In this document: positions 1 to 5,804 of the stretch, one piece after another
How positions within the stretch are numbered: the first letter of the stretch is position 1
Layout of the letters: the number at the start of each line of letters is the position of its first letter
Assembly (NCBI GenBank): GCA_028868235.1
Contig: JAGWUW010000184.1
Span: 1-5,804, forward strand
DNA: 5,804 nt
DNA from: Betaproteobacteria bacterium
GTDB lineage: Bacteria; Pseudomonadota; Gammaproteobacteria; Burkholderiales; Rhodocyclaceae
Direction of reading: 5' to 3'
Notes under the pieces: generated by a model
Database searches by the model: none
Told to the model about the DNA's origin: nothing
Seen by the model: only the letters and a program-made list of their open reading frames with translations
Program-made: the position numbers and the translations under genes

Positions 1-1488
1 TAAAACAAAGCGTACCGGTGCCTCGACGTTGATGTATTTGCGGATGCGATAGCACTGCTTCCACGGCGCGATATGATCGTCCTCGGCTGTTACCACATAG
101 AGCGGCTGGACGATTTCGTCGAGGTCGATCGCCTCGCCGGCGATGGTCAATCGGTCGCGCTTGATCAGGTTATTGTTCAAGTAGAACTCACGCAGGTAAT
201 AAGCATGCATGGCCTGCGGCATGCGTGTCGTATCCTCGTTCCAAAACAGCACGTCGAACGCAGGGAGTGGTTCGCCGAGCAGGTAGCTATGCTCCCAGTA
301 ATGCCAGATCAGAGGGTTCGAGCGCAGCAGGCGGAAGGAACTAGCCATTTCGTTGCCATCGAGATAGCCCTTTTTAGCCATCGACTCCTCGAGCGCACCG
401 ACGCTGGCCTCATCGATGAAAACATCGATGTCGCCCGGATGAGCAAAGTCAGTCAACGTGGTGAAGAGGGTCCAGTGGGCAACCGGTACCTTGTCCTTGC
501 CAAATCGCTTGTTGGCCCAGGCCATATAGGTGCTGACCAATGTGCCGCCGATGCAGTAGCCGACCAGGTGCACCTTGGGCTGCTTGCAAAATTCCCCGGC
601 AACGCGGACCACCTCGTTGACGCCTTCAAGCAGGTAGTCGTCGAAACGCACCCCCGACATCTCCGCATCCGGGTTCTTCCAACTTGTGATAAAAACGGAA
701 AATCCTTGGTCGGTCAGATATTTGACCATGCTCTTCTTGGTCGTCAGATCAAGGATATAAAACTTGTTGATCCATGGCGTGACAATCACGATCGGTATGG
801 CCCGCACCTTGTCGGTGGTCGGTGCATAGTGGATCAACTCGACCAGACGGTTACGGAAAACGACCTTGCCGGGCGTCGTAGCCAAATTTTGTCCTACGGT
901 AAAGGCGTCCGGCTCGACCATCAGGATGTTCCTGGCCTTCAGGTCGCGCAGGAAATTGCCCCAACCCTTGCGCAAACTCTCGCCATTCGTTTCGACAAAG
1001 CGCTCCATGGCCACCGGATTGAGCCAGAAGAAATTGGTCGGCGCCACCATATTCAGCCATTTCCGCAACCAAAAGGCTGAACGGCGCCGTTCACGGTCCG
1101 ACAGTCCTGGCGTTTCGAAGAACATGTCTTCCAGACGGTGGGTCAGCGCGATATACCATTCCTTGACGATGTCCCAGCTGGCCGATTCGGTCCAAATCGG
1201 ATCGGCAAATCGGGCGTCGTCAGCATGCGGTTTGATGACATCCTCGGATGGAATGCCGAGCGCCCGGCGCATGACATGTGCCTGCAAAGCCAGCAAGTCG
1301 CCCGACAAGGCGTTGCTCGCCCTGGCCAGTTCCTGTGGATGCATCAACCAGGCCATCTGTGCGGCCAGCATCGAGGTCGTCACCCCATAGGGATCAATGG
1401 CCTTGCTCACTGCATTACCCAGAGTTTCCATCGGGCTTTCGCTGCGAATATCGACGCCGTTGTGCTTGCCATTTGAATTGCCAGACAT
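1..1488 (-). CDS. phaC: Poly(3-hydroxyalkanoate) synthase, class I-like (C-terminus cut off by window edge)
   Basis: Polymerises (R)-3-hydroxyacyl-CoA into polyhydroxyalkanoate at the surface of storage granules. The frame is open from ATG at 1488 to the window edge, giving 496 residues; class I synthases usually have about 590, so roughly 100 are missing. The PhaC N-terminal domain spans about residues 95-270 and includes the family motif TPWINKFYILDL (237-248). An alpha/beta-hydrolase domain follows, with the lipase-like box GYCIGG and nucleophile Cys312. The motif WNEDTTRMP is at 416-424. EDDHIAPW (469-476) carries the expected catalytic Asp471. The Cys-Asp spacing of 159 is close to that of the Cupriavidus necator enzyme (Cys319-Asp480). 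The third triad member, a His, should lie just beyond the window. The ATG follows AGAGGA at 1496-1501 with a 7-base spacer. No phaA, phaB or phasin gene is visible; the gene follows a beta-CASP gene instead, so it may be a stress-cluster paralogue. The family is certain, the subclass less so. Confidence 0.95.
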   Translation of the reverse strand, partial: MSGNSNGKHNGVDIRSESPMETLGNAVSKAIDPYGVTTSMLAAQMAWLMHPQELARASNALSGDLLALQAHVMRRALGIPSEDVIKPHADDARFADPIWTESASWDIVKEWYIALTHRLEDMFFETPGLSDRERRRSAFWLRKWLNMVAPTNFFWLNPVAMERFVETNGESLRKGWGNFLRDLKARNILMVEPDAFTVGQNLATTPGKVVFRNRLVELIHYAPTTDKVRAIPIVIVTPWINKFYILDLTTKKSMVKYLTDQGFSVFITSWKNPDAEMSGVRFDDYLLEGVNEVVRVAGEFCKQPKVHLVGYCIGGTLVSTYMAWANKRFGKDKVPVAHWTLFTTLTDFAHPGDIDVFIDEASVGALEESMAKKGYLDGNEMASSFRLLRSNPLIWHYWEHSYLLGEPLPAFDVLFWNEDTTRMPQAMHAYYLREFYLNNNLIKRDRLTIAGEAIDLDEIVQPLYVVTAEDDHIAPWKQCYRIRKYINVEAPVRFVL

Positions 1489-1495
1489 GACGAAT

Positions 1496-1501
1496 TCCTC
1501 T
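1496..1501 (-). promoter_or_regulatory. Ribosome binding site of phaC
   Basis: Read on the minus strand this is AGAGGA, 7 bases before the ATG at 1488. It fixes the phaC start. It sits in the 35-base gap after the stop codon of the beta-CASP gene. That gap shows no terminator hairpin with a T-run, so the two genes are probably co-transcribed. Confidence 0.75.
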
Positions 1502-1523
1502 AATGACCTGATAGTCAGCTATA

Positions 1524-2936
1524 TTACATTGTGAATGATTCACCGGGACAGGGAAGATGGACATCGCTCCAGCCTAGTTGTTCTCCAATGGCGCGGGCAA
1601 AATTGGCCGAGGCGCCCGCTTCGCCATGCACGACGAAGGTTTGCCCGGGCGGCTTGCGGAAGCCACGCAACCAGTCAAGCAGTGCTGCCTGATCGGCATG
1701 AGCAGACAAGCCGCCGACCGTATAGATCCTGGCTCGAACTGGAACCGGTTGACCGAAAATCGTAACCAGCCGTGCTCCATCCACCAGGCGCCTGCCCAGC
1801 GTACCAGCAGCCTGAAATCCGGCGATCAGAACAGTACATTCGCTACGCGGCAGATTTTCGCGCAGATGGTACTTGATCCGCCCGGCTTCACACATGCCGC
1901 TCGCCGACACGATCACCGCCCCGCTACGAATGTCATTGAGCGCCTTGGAACGCTCGACATCGGCCACGAATTCGATATTCACCTTTCCCGGATGCGCCTG
2001 CTGCCAAGCCAGCAATGCACGGGTCTCATCATCGAGCAGGTCGGAATGGGCCAGCGTGATGCGCGTCGCCGCATTAGCCATCGGCGAATCGACATAGATC
2101 TTGAGCGGCGACAGGCGCTGGCGACGAACCAGATCGGCCAGCATATAGATGATTTCCTGCGTCCGCCCCACCGCAAAAGCCGGAATAATCAGGTTACCCT
2201 TCGCCGCCCGCGTCCGCGCGAATGCGGCGACAATTTCGTCCTCTGTTTCAGCGAGAGAACGGTGCAAGCGATCGCCATAGGTAGACTCGATCAGGACGAC
2301 ATCCGCCTCCTCCGGCGGTGGCTCCGGATCGCGTAATACCGGCCGATTCGACATCCCGAGATCGCCTGAAAAGACCAAGCGCCGGGGCTTGCCTTCGCCA
2401 CTGACTATTACCTCAAGGGAGGCCGAACCGAGAATGTGCCCGGCATCGCGAAAACGGACGCTAACCATCTCTGCCACTTGAAATGACTGGCCATAAGCCA
2501 CCGGTTGCAATTGCTTCAGACTGGACAGCGCCTGGGCAACGGTATACAGGGGTGCCGGGATACCACGCTCGCCCTTGCCACGCCGGTGGCGATGACGCAG
2601 TTGCCATTCCGATTCCTTTTCCTGGATGTGGGCGCTGTCGGGGAGCAACACTTGCAGCAAGTCGATCGTTGCCTTGGTAGCGTAGATCGGACCGCGATAG
2701 CCAAGCATGGACAAGCGCGGCAATAGGCCGGAATGATCGATATGAGCATGGGTAAGCAGCACGAAGTCGATTTTGCGTACATCGAAACCGAAATCCAGTG
2801 CCCGCTGGTTTTTCTGGCGAGCCTCAGGCCCACCCTGAAACATGCCACAATCAACCAGAAAACGGATATCGCCGGTCTCGACCAGCGTGCATGAACCGGT
2901 CACTTCACCAGCCGCACCAAGAAAGACAAGACGCAT
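1524..2936 (-). CDS. Metallo-beta-lactamase / beta-CASP / RMMBL family protein, probable RNA-processing nuclease
   Basis: A 470-residue protein of the bacterial beta-CASP group related to CPSF73/Ysh1 and Thermus TTHA0252. Characterised members are zinc-dependent RNases that act in the cytoplasm; the RNA target here is unknown. The metallo-beta-lactamase core has the metal signature THAHIDH (62-68), with later ligand candidates His167 (GHILGS) and Asp192 (FSGDLG). The beta-CASP part holds ESTYGD (217-222), YVDSPMA (281-287) and VSASGMCEAGRI (343-354). The C-terminal RMMBL segment has SAHAD (411-415, motif B His413) and VHGE (436-439, motif C His437). All expected metal and catalytic positions appear present, so the enzyme should be active. 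An upstream ATG at 3005 is open in frame, but family similarity begins at MRLVFLGAAGEVTGS, and GGGAGG at 2946-2951 sits 9 bases before the ATG at 2936. It is probably the first gene of an operon with phaC and is divergent from the stress-protein gene. Confidence 0.93.
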   Translation of the reverse strand: MRLVFLGAAGEVTGSCTLVETGDIRFLVDCGMFQGGPEARQKNQRALDFGFDVRKIDFVLLTHAHIDHSGLLPRLSMLGYRGPIYATKATIDLLQVLLPDSAHIQEKESEWQLRHRHRRGKGERGIPAPLYTVAQALSSLKQLQPVAYGQSFQVAEMVSVRFRDAGHILGSASLEVIVSGEGKPRRLVFSGDLGMSNRPVLRDPEPPPEEADVVLIESTYGDRLHRSLAETEDEIVAAFARTRAAKGNLIIPAFAVGRTQEIIYMLADLVRRQRLSPLKIYVDSPMANAATRITLAHSDLLDDETRALLAWQQAHPGKVNIEFVADVERSKALNDIRSGAVIVSASGMCEAGRIKYHLRENLPRSECTVLIAGFQAAGTLGRRLVDGARLVTIFGQPVPVRARIYTVGGLSAHADQAALLDWLRGFRKPPGQTFVVHGEAGASANFARAIGEQLGWSDVHLPCPGESFTM

Positions 2937-2945
2937 GTTTGTATT

Positions 2946-2951
2946 CCTCCC
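2946..2951 (-). promoter_or_regulatory. Ribosome binding site deciding the beta-CASP gene start
   Basis: Minus-strand GGGAGG lies 9 bases upstream of the ATG at 2936. It favours this start over the in-frame ATG at 3005, whose extra 23 residues do not look like the family and would run back almost to the start of the divergent stress gene. Confidence 0.75.
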
Positions 2952-3008
2952 GACTTGGTTGTAGCATGAACCTCGGGAAGGCGGAATGCAACGCCAGCAG
3001 GTCATTTC

Positions 3009-3015
3009 AGGAGGT
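3009..3015 (+). promoter_or_regulatory. Strong ribosome binding site of the universal stress protein gene
   Basis: AGGAGGT is a perfect Shine-Dalgarno sequence ending 5 bases before the ATG at 3021. It fits a highly translated protein, as expected for UspA-type proteins, and fixes the start. Confidence 0.85.
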
Positions 3016-3020
3016 TACGC

Positions 3021-3464
3021 ATGTTTAAGCATATCTTCGTCCCGACCGATGGATCGGAACTCTCTCGTGCCACCGCGCAACGCGCTGTCTCCTTCGCCAA
3101 GGAGGCGGGCGCCAAGATCACCGTCTTTTTTGCGAAGCCGGAATATCCCATCGCCTATTTCGGTGAAGGTGCTCTGATCGACCCGACCACTCCGGAAAAA
3201 TTCGCCGAACTTGCCGATCAGCAGGCTAGCGAATATCTCGGTGAAGTCGCCAGCCTATGCGCTGCAGAAGGAGTCGAATGCACGACCGTTTCAGCGACCA
3301 GCGATGTACCCTATGAAGCCATTATTGAAGCCGCTGAAAAATCTGGCTGCGACCTGATTTTCATGGCCTCGCACGGCCGTCGCGGTATCAGCGGGTTCCT
3401 GCTCGGCAGCGAGACCAACAAGGTGCTGACGCACTCCAAGGTGCCGGTACTGGTCTATCGCTAG
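3021..3464 (+). CDS. Universal stress protein, UspA family, single domain
   Basis: A 147-residue cytoplasmic protein with the usual length of a one-domain USP, which normally forms dimers. It starts with the family strand and nucleotide-contact segment HIFVPTDGS (4-12). It ends with the ATP-binding signature SHGRRGISGFLLGS (117-130) and the final strand VPVLVYR. In the common G-2x-G-9x-G(S/T) pattern the first Gly is Ala116, while Gly119 and Gly129-Ser130 are kept. To my knowledge this MASHG variant is frequent, so ATP binding remains likely. USPs of this kind are induced by growth arrest, low oxygen or energy shortage and affect survival; the exact role here is unknown. The gene stands alone between a divergent beta-CASP gene and a terminator, so it is probably monocistronic. 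Family assignment is secure. Confidence 0.95.
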   Translation: MFKHIFVPTDGSELSRATAQRAVSFAKEAGAKITVFFAKPEYPIAYFGEGALIDPTTPEKFAELADQQASEYLGEVASLCAAEGVECTTVSATSDVPYEAIIEAAEKSGCDLIFMASHGRRGISGFLLGSETNKVLTHSKVPVLVYR

Positions 3465-3479
3465 TCACCTGGAACAACG

Positions 3480-3512
3480 AACGCATCCGCGCCAAAAGCC
3501 CGGATGCGTTTT
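3480..3512 (+). terminator. Rho-independent terminator between convergent genes
   Basis: A perfect 10-base-pair stem (AACGCATCCG at 3480-3489 with CGGATGCGTT at 3501-3510) encloses an 11-base loop and is followed by two further T, so the plus strand ends in TTTT. It begins 16 bases after the stress-gene stop and clearly serves that gene. It lies 10 bases past the stop of the convergent minus-strand gene. On that strand the stem is followed by TTCGTTGTTCC, a weaker tail, so it may terminate both ways. Confidence 0.85.
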
Positions 3513-3521
3513 GGGCAATTA

Positions 3522-4232
3522 TCAGCGGACCGAACAGCTTCCCTGGCCAGGTAGTATGTGGCACAGTACCTCGCCGCTATCTGTATCGACGAAATCGATC
3601 TCGTCGAGATGTCCGACAAGATAACGCTTCTTCAGCGTGAAATCGGTTGGGTGCCCGTAAGTCGCCTTCCAGAAGGTCGTGCTTTCGCTGATCACCGGTT
3701 CAACCAGTGTAGCCTTGGCGCGCAATCCAATGTGCCCCGCAGCAGTAGCCGGCAATTCGGCTGAAAAACCGGCATCGTCGTCGACTGTCCGTGCGTAGAA
3801 ATCATAGAGATTCTCGAACGCCAGGAAATAATCGTAGCGCCAGCTCACTTGCATCTGCTGCGGAGCGCCGATCTTGTCTTCGAATTCGTAGGCGCCTCGC
3901 TCCACGGCCACCGATTGCAGGGGCAAAAACTTGAAGCGGTAGTAATCCTCGACATCCGGATTGGCCTGTGGCTGCCAGCTCCAGCCTTCGGCAATCTGAT
4001 TGAATGCCATACGATAAAGAGTATGGGCCCGCTCACCGCTTATCATCACATCCAGAGGGCTGCTACTGAGGTCGACGGCGACCTCGATACGCTGGCCGAC
4101 GCTGGCATGGAGATTGTCACTCGAAAGGCCGGCTAGGCCGACAAACTGCCGCTCAGCCGTTTCAACAGCCTGAGCAGCGCCAAAAAAGGCGGCGACCGTA
4201 GTCGCCGCAAGCATATATCTGAGGAAAAACAT
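3522..4232 (-). CDS. Secreted (probably periplasmic) protein of unknown function
   Basis: I do not recognise this family. From ATG at 4232 it has 236 residues and opens with a typical Sec signal peptide: Arg5, a hydrophobic core and a probable cut after AAQA at residue 22. The mature part is soluble, rich in aromatic residues (clusters such as YYRFKF and WRYDYF) and probably beta-rich, with no further membrane segment. Its only two cysteines are Cys224 and Cys233 near the C-terminus, spaced to close a small disulfide loop. A TTG at 4265 and a GTG at 4247 are in-frame alternatives; 4232 is preferred because it gives a normal signal peptide and leaves room for a leader below the FNR-like box. 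No strong Shine-Dalgarno supports any of them. The gene converges with the stress gene and follows the ABC export genes on the same strand, but the 105-base gap with its own regulatory site suggests separate control. Confidence 0.8.
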   Translation of the reverse strand: MFFLRYMLAATTVAAFFGAAQAVETAERQFVGLAGLSSDNLHASVGQRIEVAVDLSSSPLDVMISGERAHTLYRMAFNQIAEGWSWQPQANPDVEDYYRFKFLPLQSVAVERGAYEFEDKIGAPQQMQVSWRYDYFLAFENLYDFYARTVDDDAGFSAELPATAAGHIGLRAKATLVEPVISESTTFWKATYGHPTDFTLKKRYLVGHLDEIDFVDTDSGEVLCHILPGQGSCSVR

Positions 4233-4288
4233 GTCGACTTGGAACACATCCCTGTGGATGAACAAGTGAAGCCTATGCTCCGCCTATT

Positions 4289-4296
4289 CCCCCCCC
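4289..4296. repeat. Homopolymer tract, eight C on plus strand (G8 on coding strand)
   Basis: An uninterrupted run of eight C lies between the FNR-like box and the start of the secreted-protein gene. It falls in the expected promoter spacer, roughly 7 to 14 bases inside the box. Tracts of this length can slip in replication, and they are also a frequent site of sequencing error. Confidence 0.9.
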
Positions 4297-4302
4297 GAAC
4301 CC

Positions 4303-4316
4303 ATGATACATATCAA
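4303..4316 (-). promoter_or_regulatory. FNR/Anr-type (CRP-FNR superfamily) operator, 9 of 10 consensus bases
   Basis: On the plus strand the site reads ATGAT-ACAT-ATCAA; on the minus strand it reads TTGAT-ATGT-ATCAT. The FNR/Anr consensus is TTGAT-N4-ATCAA, so only one outer base differs. The centre at 4309.5 lies 77 bases upstream of the ATG at 4232. If the box were at -41.5, as at class II FNR-activated promoters, transcription would start near 4268 and leave a leader of about 36 bases. A weak -10-like CATAGG is at 4272-4277. Both the position and the sequence point to oxygen- or nitric-oxide-responsive activation of the secreted-protein gene. Binding is inferred, and the factor could be FNR/Anr, Dnr or another family member. 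Confidence 0.6.
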
Positions 4317-4337
4317 CAAATTCTGATATCACCCGGT

Positions 4338-5471
4338 TCAACCCTGCGTCTGCGTCACAGCCTTGCGGAATCGGAACAGTGCAACGTTAAAAAACACGGT
4401 ACCGACCACCGTCATTGCCAGCAAATCCCGCCACACCACATCGAACCCCGCCCCTCGATACAGTATTCCCTGCGCTAGGCGGACGAAATAGGTGGTCGGA
4501 GCACCAAGCATGATATGACGCACGATCGCCGGCATGCTCTCGCGCGGCGTTACCCCGCCGGACAACAGCAGTAGCGGGATGATGCACAGAATGATGAGCA
4601 ACCCTAGCTGTGGCATCGAGCGGGCCAGGGTGCCAAGGAAAATACCAATCGACGCTGCAGCGAACAAGTAGCAGGCAGCAGCAGCGAGAAACAGCAGCAC
4701 TGACCCGGCAATCGGCACCTTCAGGACATGCTGGACCATGACGATCAAAGCAAAACTAGCGCCGAGCAGGACGGCCAAGCCGTTGGACCATATCTTGGCC
4801 ATCATGATCTCGAACGGTGTCAGCGGCATGACCAGCAAGTGCTCGATGGTGCCGTGCTCGCGCTCGCGAATGAAGGCGGCGCCGACCAGAATGATGGTCA
4901 GCATGGTGACATTGTTGATCACCTCCATGACACCGCCGAACCACACCCCGGTCAGATTGGGATTGAAGCGTACCCGGGTAGTCAGATTAATCGGCGTCGC
5001 GGCGCTGTCGCGCTTGCCGGTCAGGTATTCGTTTACCTCGCCGAGTGCAATACTCTTGATGTAGGTAGCACCGATGAAGGCCTGGCTCATGATCGTGGCA
5101 TCGATGTTGAGTTGGATATCCGGCGTGCGACCGGCCTGCACGTCGTGCTGGAAATTAGCCGGGATGACCAGCGTGAAGTTGTATCGACCGGAATCCATGC
5201 CGCGATCCAGCTCGGCCAGCGTCGCCTGCTGTGGCGGCCGGAAATACGGTGGGTAGAAGGCGCCGACGATGCGCTGCGACAGGGGCGACTGGTCCTCATC
5301 GACCACGGCCACCGGCGCATTGCGCAACTCCTGCGAGGCACCGGTCGCCGCCGTGTAGATCGCACCGGTGAAAGCCCAGCAGATCAGGACCAATAGCACC
5401 TTGTCGGCCCACAGGCTTTTGAGTTCCTTGAGGCCGAGGCGATAAATGTTGGACACCATCGACAGGCGCAT
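4338..5471 (-). CDS. yhhJ: ABC-2 type export permease, YhhJ-like
   Basis: A 377-residue inner-membrane subunit of an ABC exporter. It has one membrane segment at about 25-43, a large periplasmic domain (about 45-175), then five more segments near 178-200, 230-250, 255-280, 286-305 and 348-366, the usual ABC-2 layout. After the second segment comes the coupling motif REREHGTIEHL (202-212), which contacts the ATPase in this family. The segment SGGVTPRESMP (304-314) is typical of YhhJ/YbhS-type permeases. The ATG at 5471 starts 2 bases after the stop of the upstream gene, and AGGAGA at 5479-5484 lies 7 bases before it. An open frame runs back to an upstream start at 5558, but that would overlap the upstream gene by 85 bases and adds a non-family N-terminus. 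The substrate is unknown. The symbol follows the E. coli yhiI-rbbA-yhhJ arrangement. Confidence 0.88.
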   Translation of the reverse strand: MRLSMVSNIYRLGLKELKSLWADKVLLVLICWAFTGAIYTAATGASQELRNAPVAVVDEDQSPLSQRIVGAFYPPYFRPPQQATLAELDRGMDSGRYNFTLVIPANFQHDVQAGRTPDIQLNIDATIMSQAFIGATYIKSIALGEVNEYLTGKRDSAATPINLTTRVRFNPNLTGVWFGGVMEVINNVTMLTIILVGAAFIREREHGTIEHLLVMPLTPFEIMMAKIWSNGLAVLLGASFALIVMVQHVLKVPIAGSVLLFLAAAACYLFAAASIGIFLGTLARSMPQLGLLIILCIIPLLLLSGGVTPRESMPAIVRHIMLGAPTTYFVRLAQGILYRGAGFDVVWRDLLAMTVVGTVFFNVALFRFRKAVTQTQG

Positions 5472-5473
5472 AG

Positions 5474-5803
5474 CTATTTCTCCTGCTTTCGCAACAAGGC
5501 TACGGACAACGCTGTCAGCGCCGGAATGAAGCAGGCCAGGGCGATGAACTGCGGCCATAGGTCGGCAAAGCCCAGCGCCTTGGTGTAGGTGCCACGGCTA
5601 ACGATCAGAAAATAACTGGCAGGGAAGCACTGGCCAATCCAGTAACTCGCTCCTTCCAGCGCCCCCACTGGCGTGGTCAGCCCGGAAAAACTGACCGTTG
5701 GCAGGATAGTCAGGATGGCGGTACCGAACAGCGCGGCGATCTGCGTATTGGTGAAAGTCGAGATCAACAGCCCGAACCCGGTAGTCGCGATAACATAGAG
5801 AAA
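5474..5803 (-). CDS. rbbA: C-terminal part of ABC-2 transporter protein, RbbA-like (N-terminus outside window)
   Basis: An open frame of 109 residues enters from the right window edge and ends with TAG at 5474-5476. It contains a run of hydrophobic segments and the stretch STFTNTQIAALFGTAILTIL, then SGLTTPV, FPASYFL and RGTYTKALGFADLW, and ends in LLRKQEK. This pattern resembles the C-terminal membrane half of RbbA (YhiH), a fusion of two ABC ATPase domains with an ABC-2 permease domain, and its position directly before a YhhJ-like gene fits that order. No ATPase domain is visible here, so a stand-alone ABC-2 permease with a separate ATPase gene remains possible. The first in-frame start-like codon (TTG at 5767) lies inside a membrane segment and is not a real start. 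Confidence 0.75.
   Translation of the reverse strand, partial: FLYVIATTGFGLLISTFTNTQIAALFGTAILTILPTVSFSGLTTPVGALEGASYWIGQCFPASYFLIVSRGTYTKALGFADLWPQFIALACFIPALTALSVALLRKQEK
5479..5484 (-). promoter_or_regulatory. Ribosome binding site deciding the yhhJ-like gene start
   Basis: Minus-strand AGGAGA lies inside the last codons of the upstream rbbA-like gene and 7 bases before the ATG at 5471. With only 2 bases between stop and start, translational coupling of the two subunits is likely. Confidence 0.75.
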
Positions 5804-5804
5804 C

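Larger units (their letters stand above)
2937..3020. promoter_or_regulatory. Divergent promoter region between beta-CASP operon and universal stress gene
   Basis: These 84 bases separate two divergent start codons, so they must hold control signals for both unless transcription comes from farther away. Both ribosome binding sites lie inside. No strong sigma-70 promoter is visible. For the plus-strand gene the best fit is TTGTAT (2939-2944), 17 bases, then TAGCAT (2962-2967), which is weak. No TTGAT-N4-ATCAA box was found here. The region is placed by gene arrangement; the promoter elements are guesses. Confidence 0.45.

Noticed and set aside
73..1080. Long plus-strand open frame of 335 codons opposite phaC
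   Set aside because: It lies wholly antisense to a clear PhaC reading frame, has no recognisable domain, and its composition looks like a mirrored coding frame.
1578..2336. Plus-strand open frame of 252 codons opposite the beta-CASP gene
   Set aside because: It is antisense to a gene with all catalytic motifs intact; the translated protein has no family features and no good ribosome binding site was seen.
2953..2972. Possible FNR-like site in the divergent region (TTGGT...ATGAA)
   Set aside because: The half-sites do not match the consensus with a four-base spacer, so it is not supported.
2937..3005. N-terminal extension of the beta-CASP protein to ATG at 3005
   Set aside because: The added 23 residues do not resemble the family, a good ribosome binding site precedes 2936, and the extension would consume the divergent promoter region.
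4233..4265. TTG start for the secreted protein at 4265
   Set aside because: It would leave almost no leader below the FNR-like box and puts 11 polar residues before the signal peptide. It is not excluded, since no start here has a strong Shine-Dalgarno.
4728..5396. Plus-strand open frame of 222 codons opposite the YhhJ-like gene
   Set aside because: It is a shadow of the permease gene; the sequence is rich in Asp, His and Gln as expected from reading membrane-protein codons backwards.
5472..5558. N-terminal extension of the YhhJ-like permease to a start at 5558
   Set aside because: It would overlap the upstream gene deeply, and its residues match that gene's DNA in another frame rather than the permease family. 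AGGAGA supports 5471.

Overview
This is a moderately GC-rich proteobacterial window in which almost all the DNA is coding. The protein types (class I-like PHA synthase, beta-CASP nuclease, UspA-type stress protein, RbbA/YhhJ-type ABC exporter) best suggest a betaproteobacterium, perhaps of the Rhodocyclales kind. That assignment rests on protein resemblance from memory and is tentative.

Layout, left to right. (1) Positions 1-1488, minus strand: a poly(3-hydroxyalkanoate) synthase, cut by the left window edge after 496 residues, so its C-terminus with the expected catalytic His lies outside. (2) 1524-2936, minus strand: a complete 470-residue metallo-beta-lactamase/beta-CASP/RMMBL protein, 35 bases upstream of phaC and probably in the same transcript. 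(3) 2937-3020: a short divergent control region. (4) 3021-3464, plus strand: a single-domain universal stress protein, closed by a clear hairpin terminator at 3480-3512. (5) 3522-4232, minus strand, convergent with the stress gene: a secreted protein of unknown function. Its upstream region carries a near-consensus FNR/Anr-type box (4303-4316) and a run of eight G on the coding strand (4289-4296). (6) 4338-5471 and 5474-5803, minus strand: two tightly coupled ABC-2 export genes, a complete YhhJ-like permease and the C-terminal end of a protein resembling RbbA.

How they may work together. Carbon storage (PhaC), a UspA stress protein, a beta-CASP nuclease-like protein and an FNR-type site side by side recall the low-oxygen/stress gene clusters known in beta- and gammaproteobacteria, such as Anr-controlled USP genes and the lxa locus of Burkholderia cenocepacia. 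This is inference: only one FNR-like site is visible, and it lies before the unknown secreted protein. That protein is the best candidate here for something undescribed. There are no tRNA or rRNA genes, CRISPR arrays, transposases or long repeats. No stretch over 300 bases lacks a gene.
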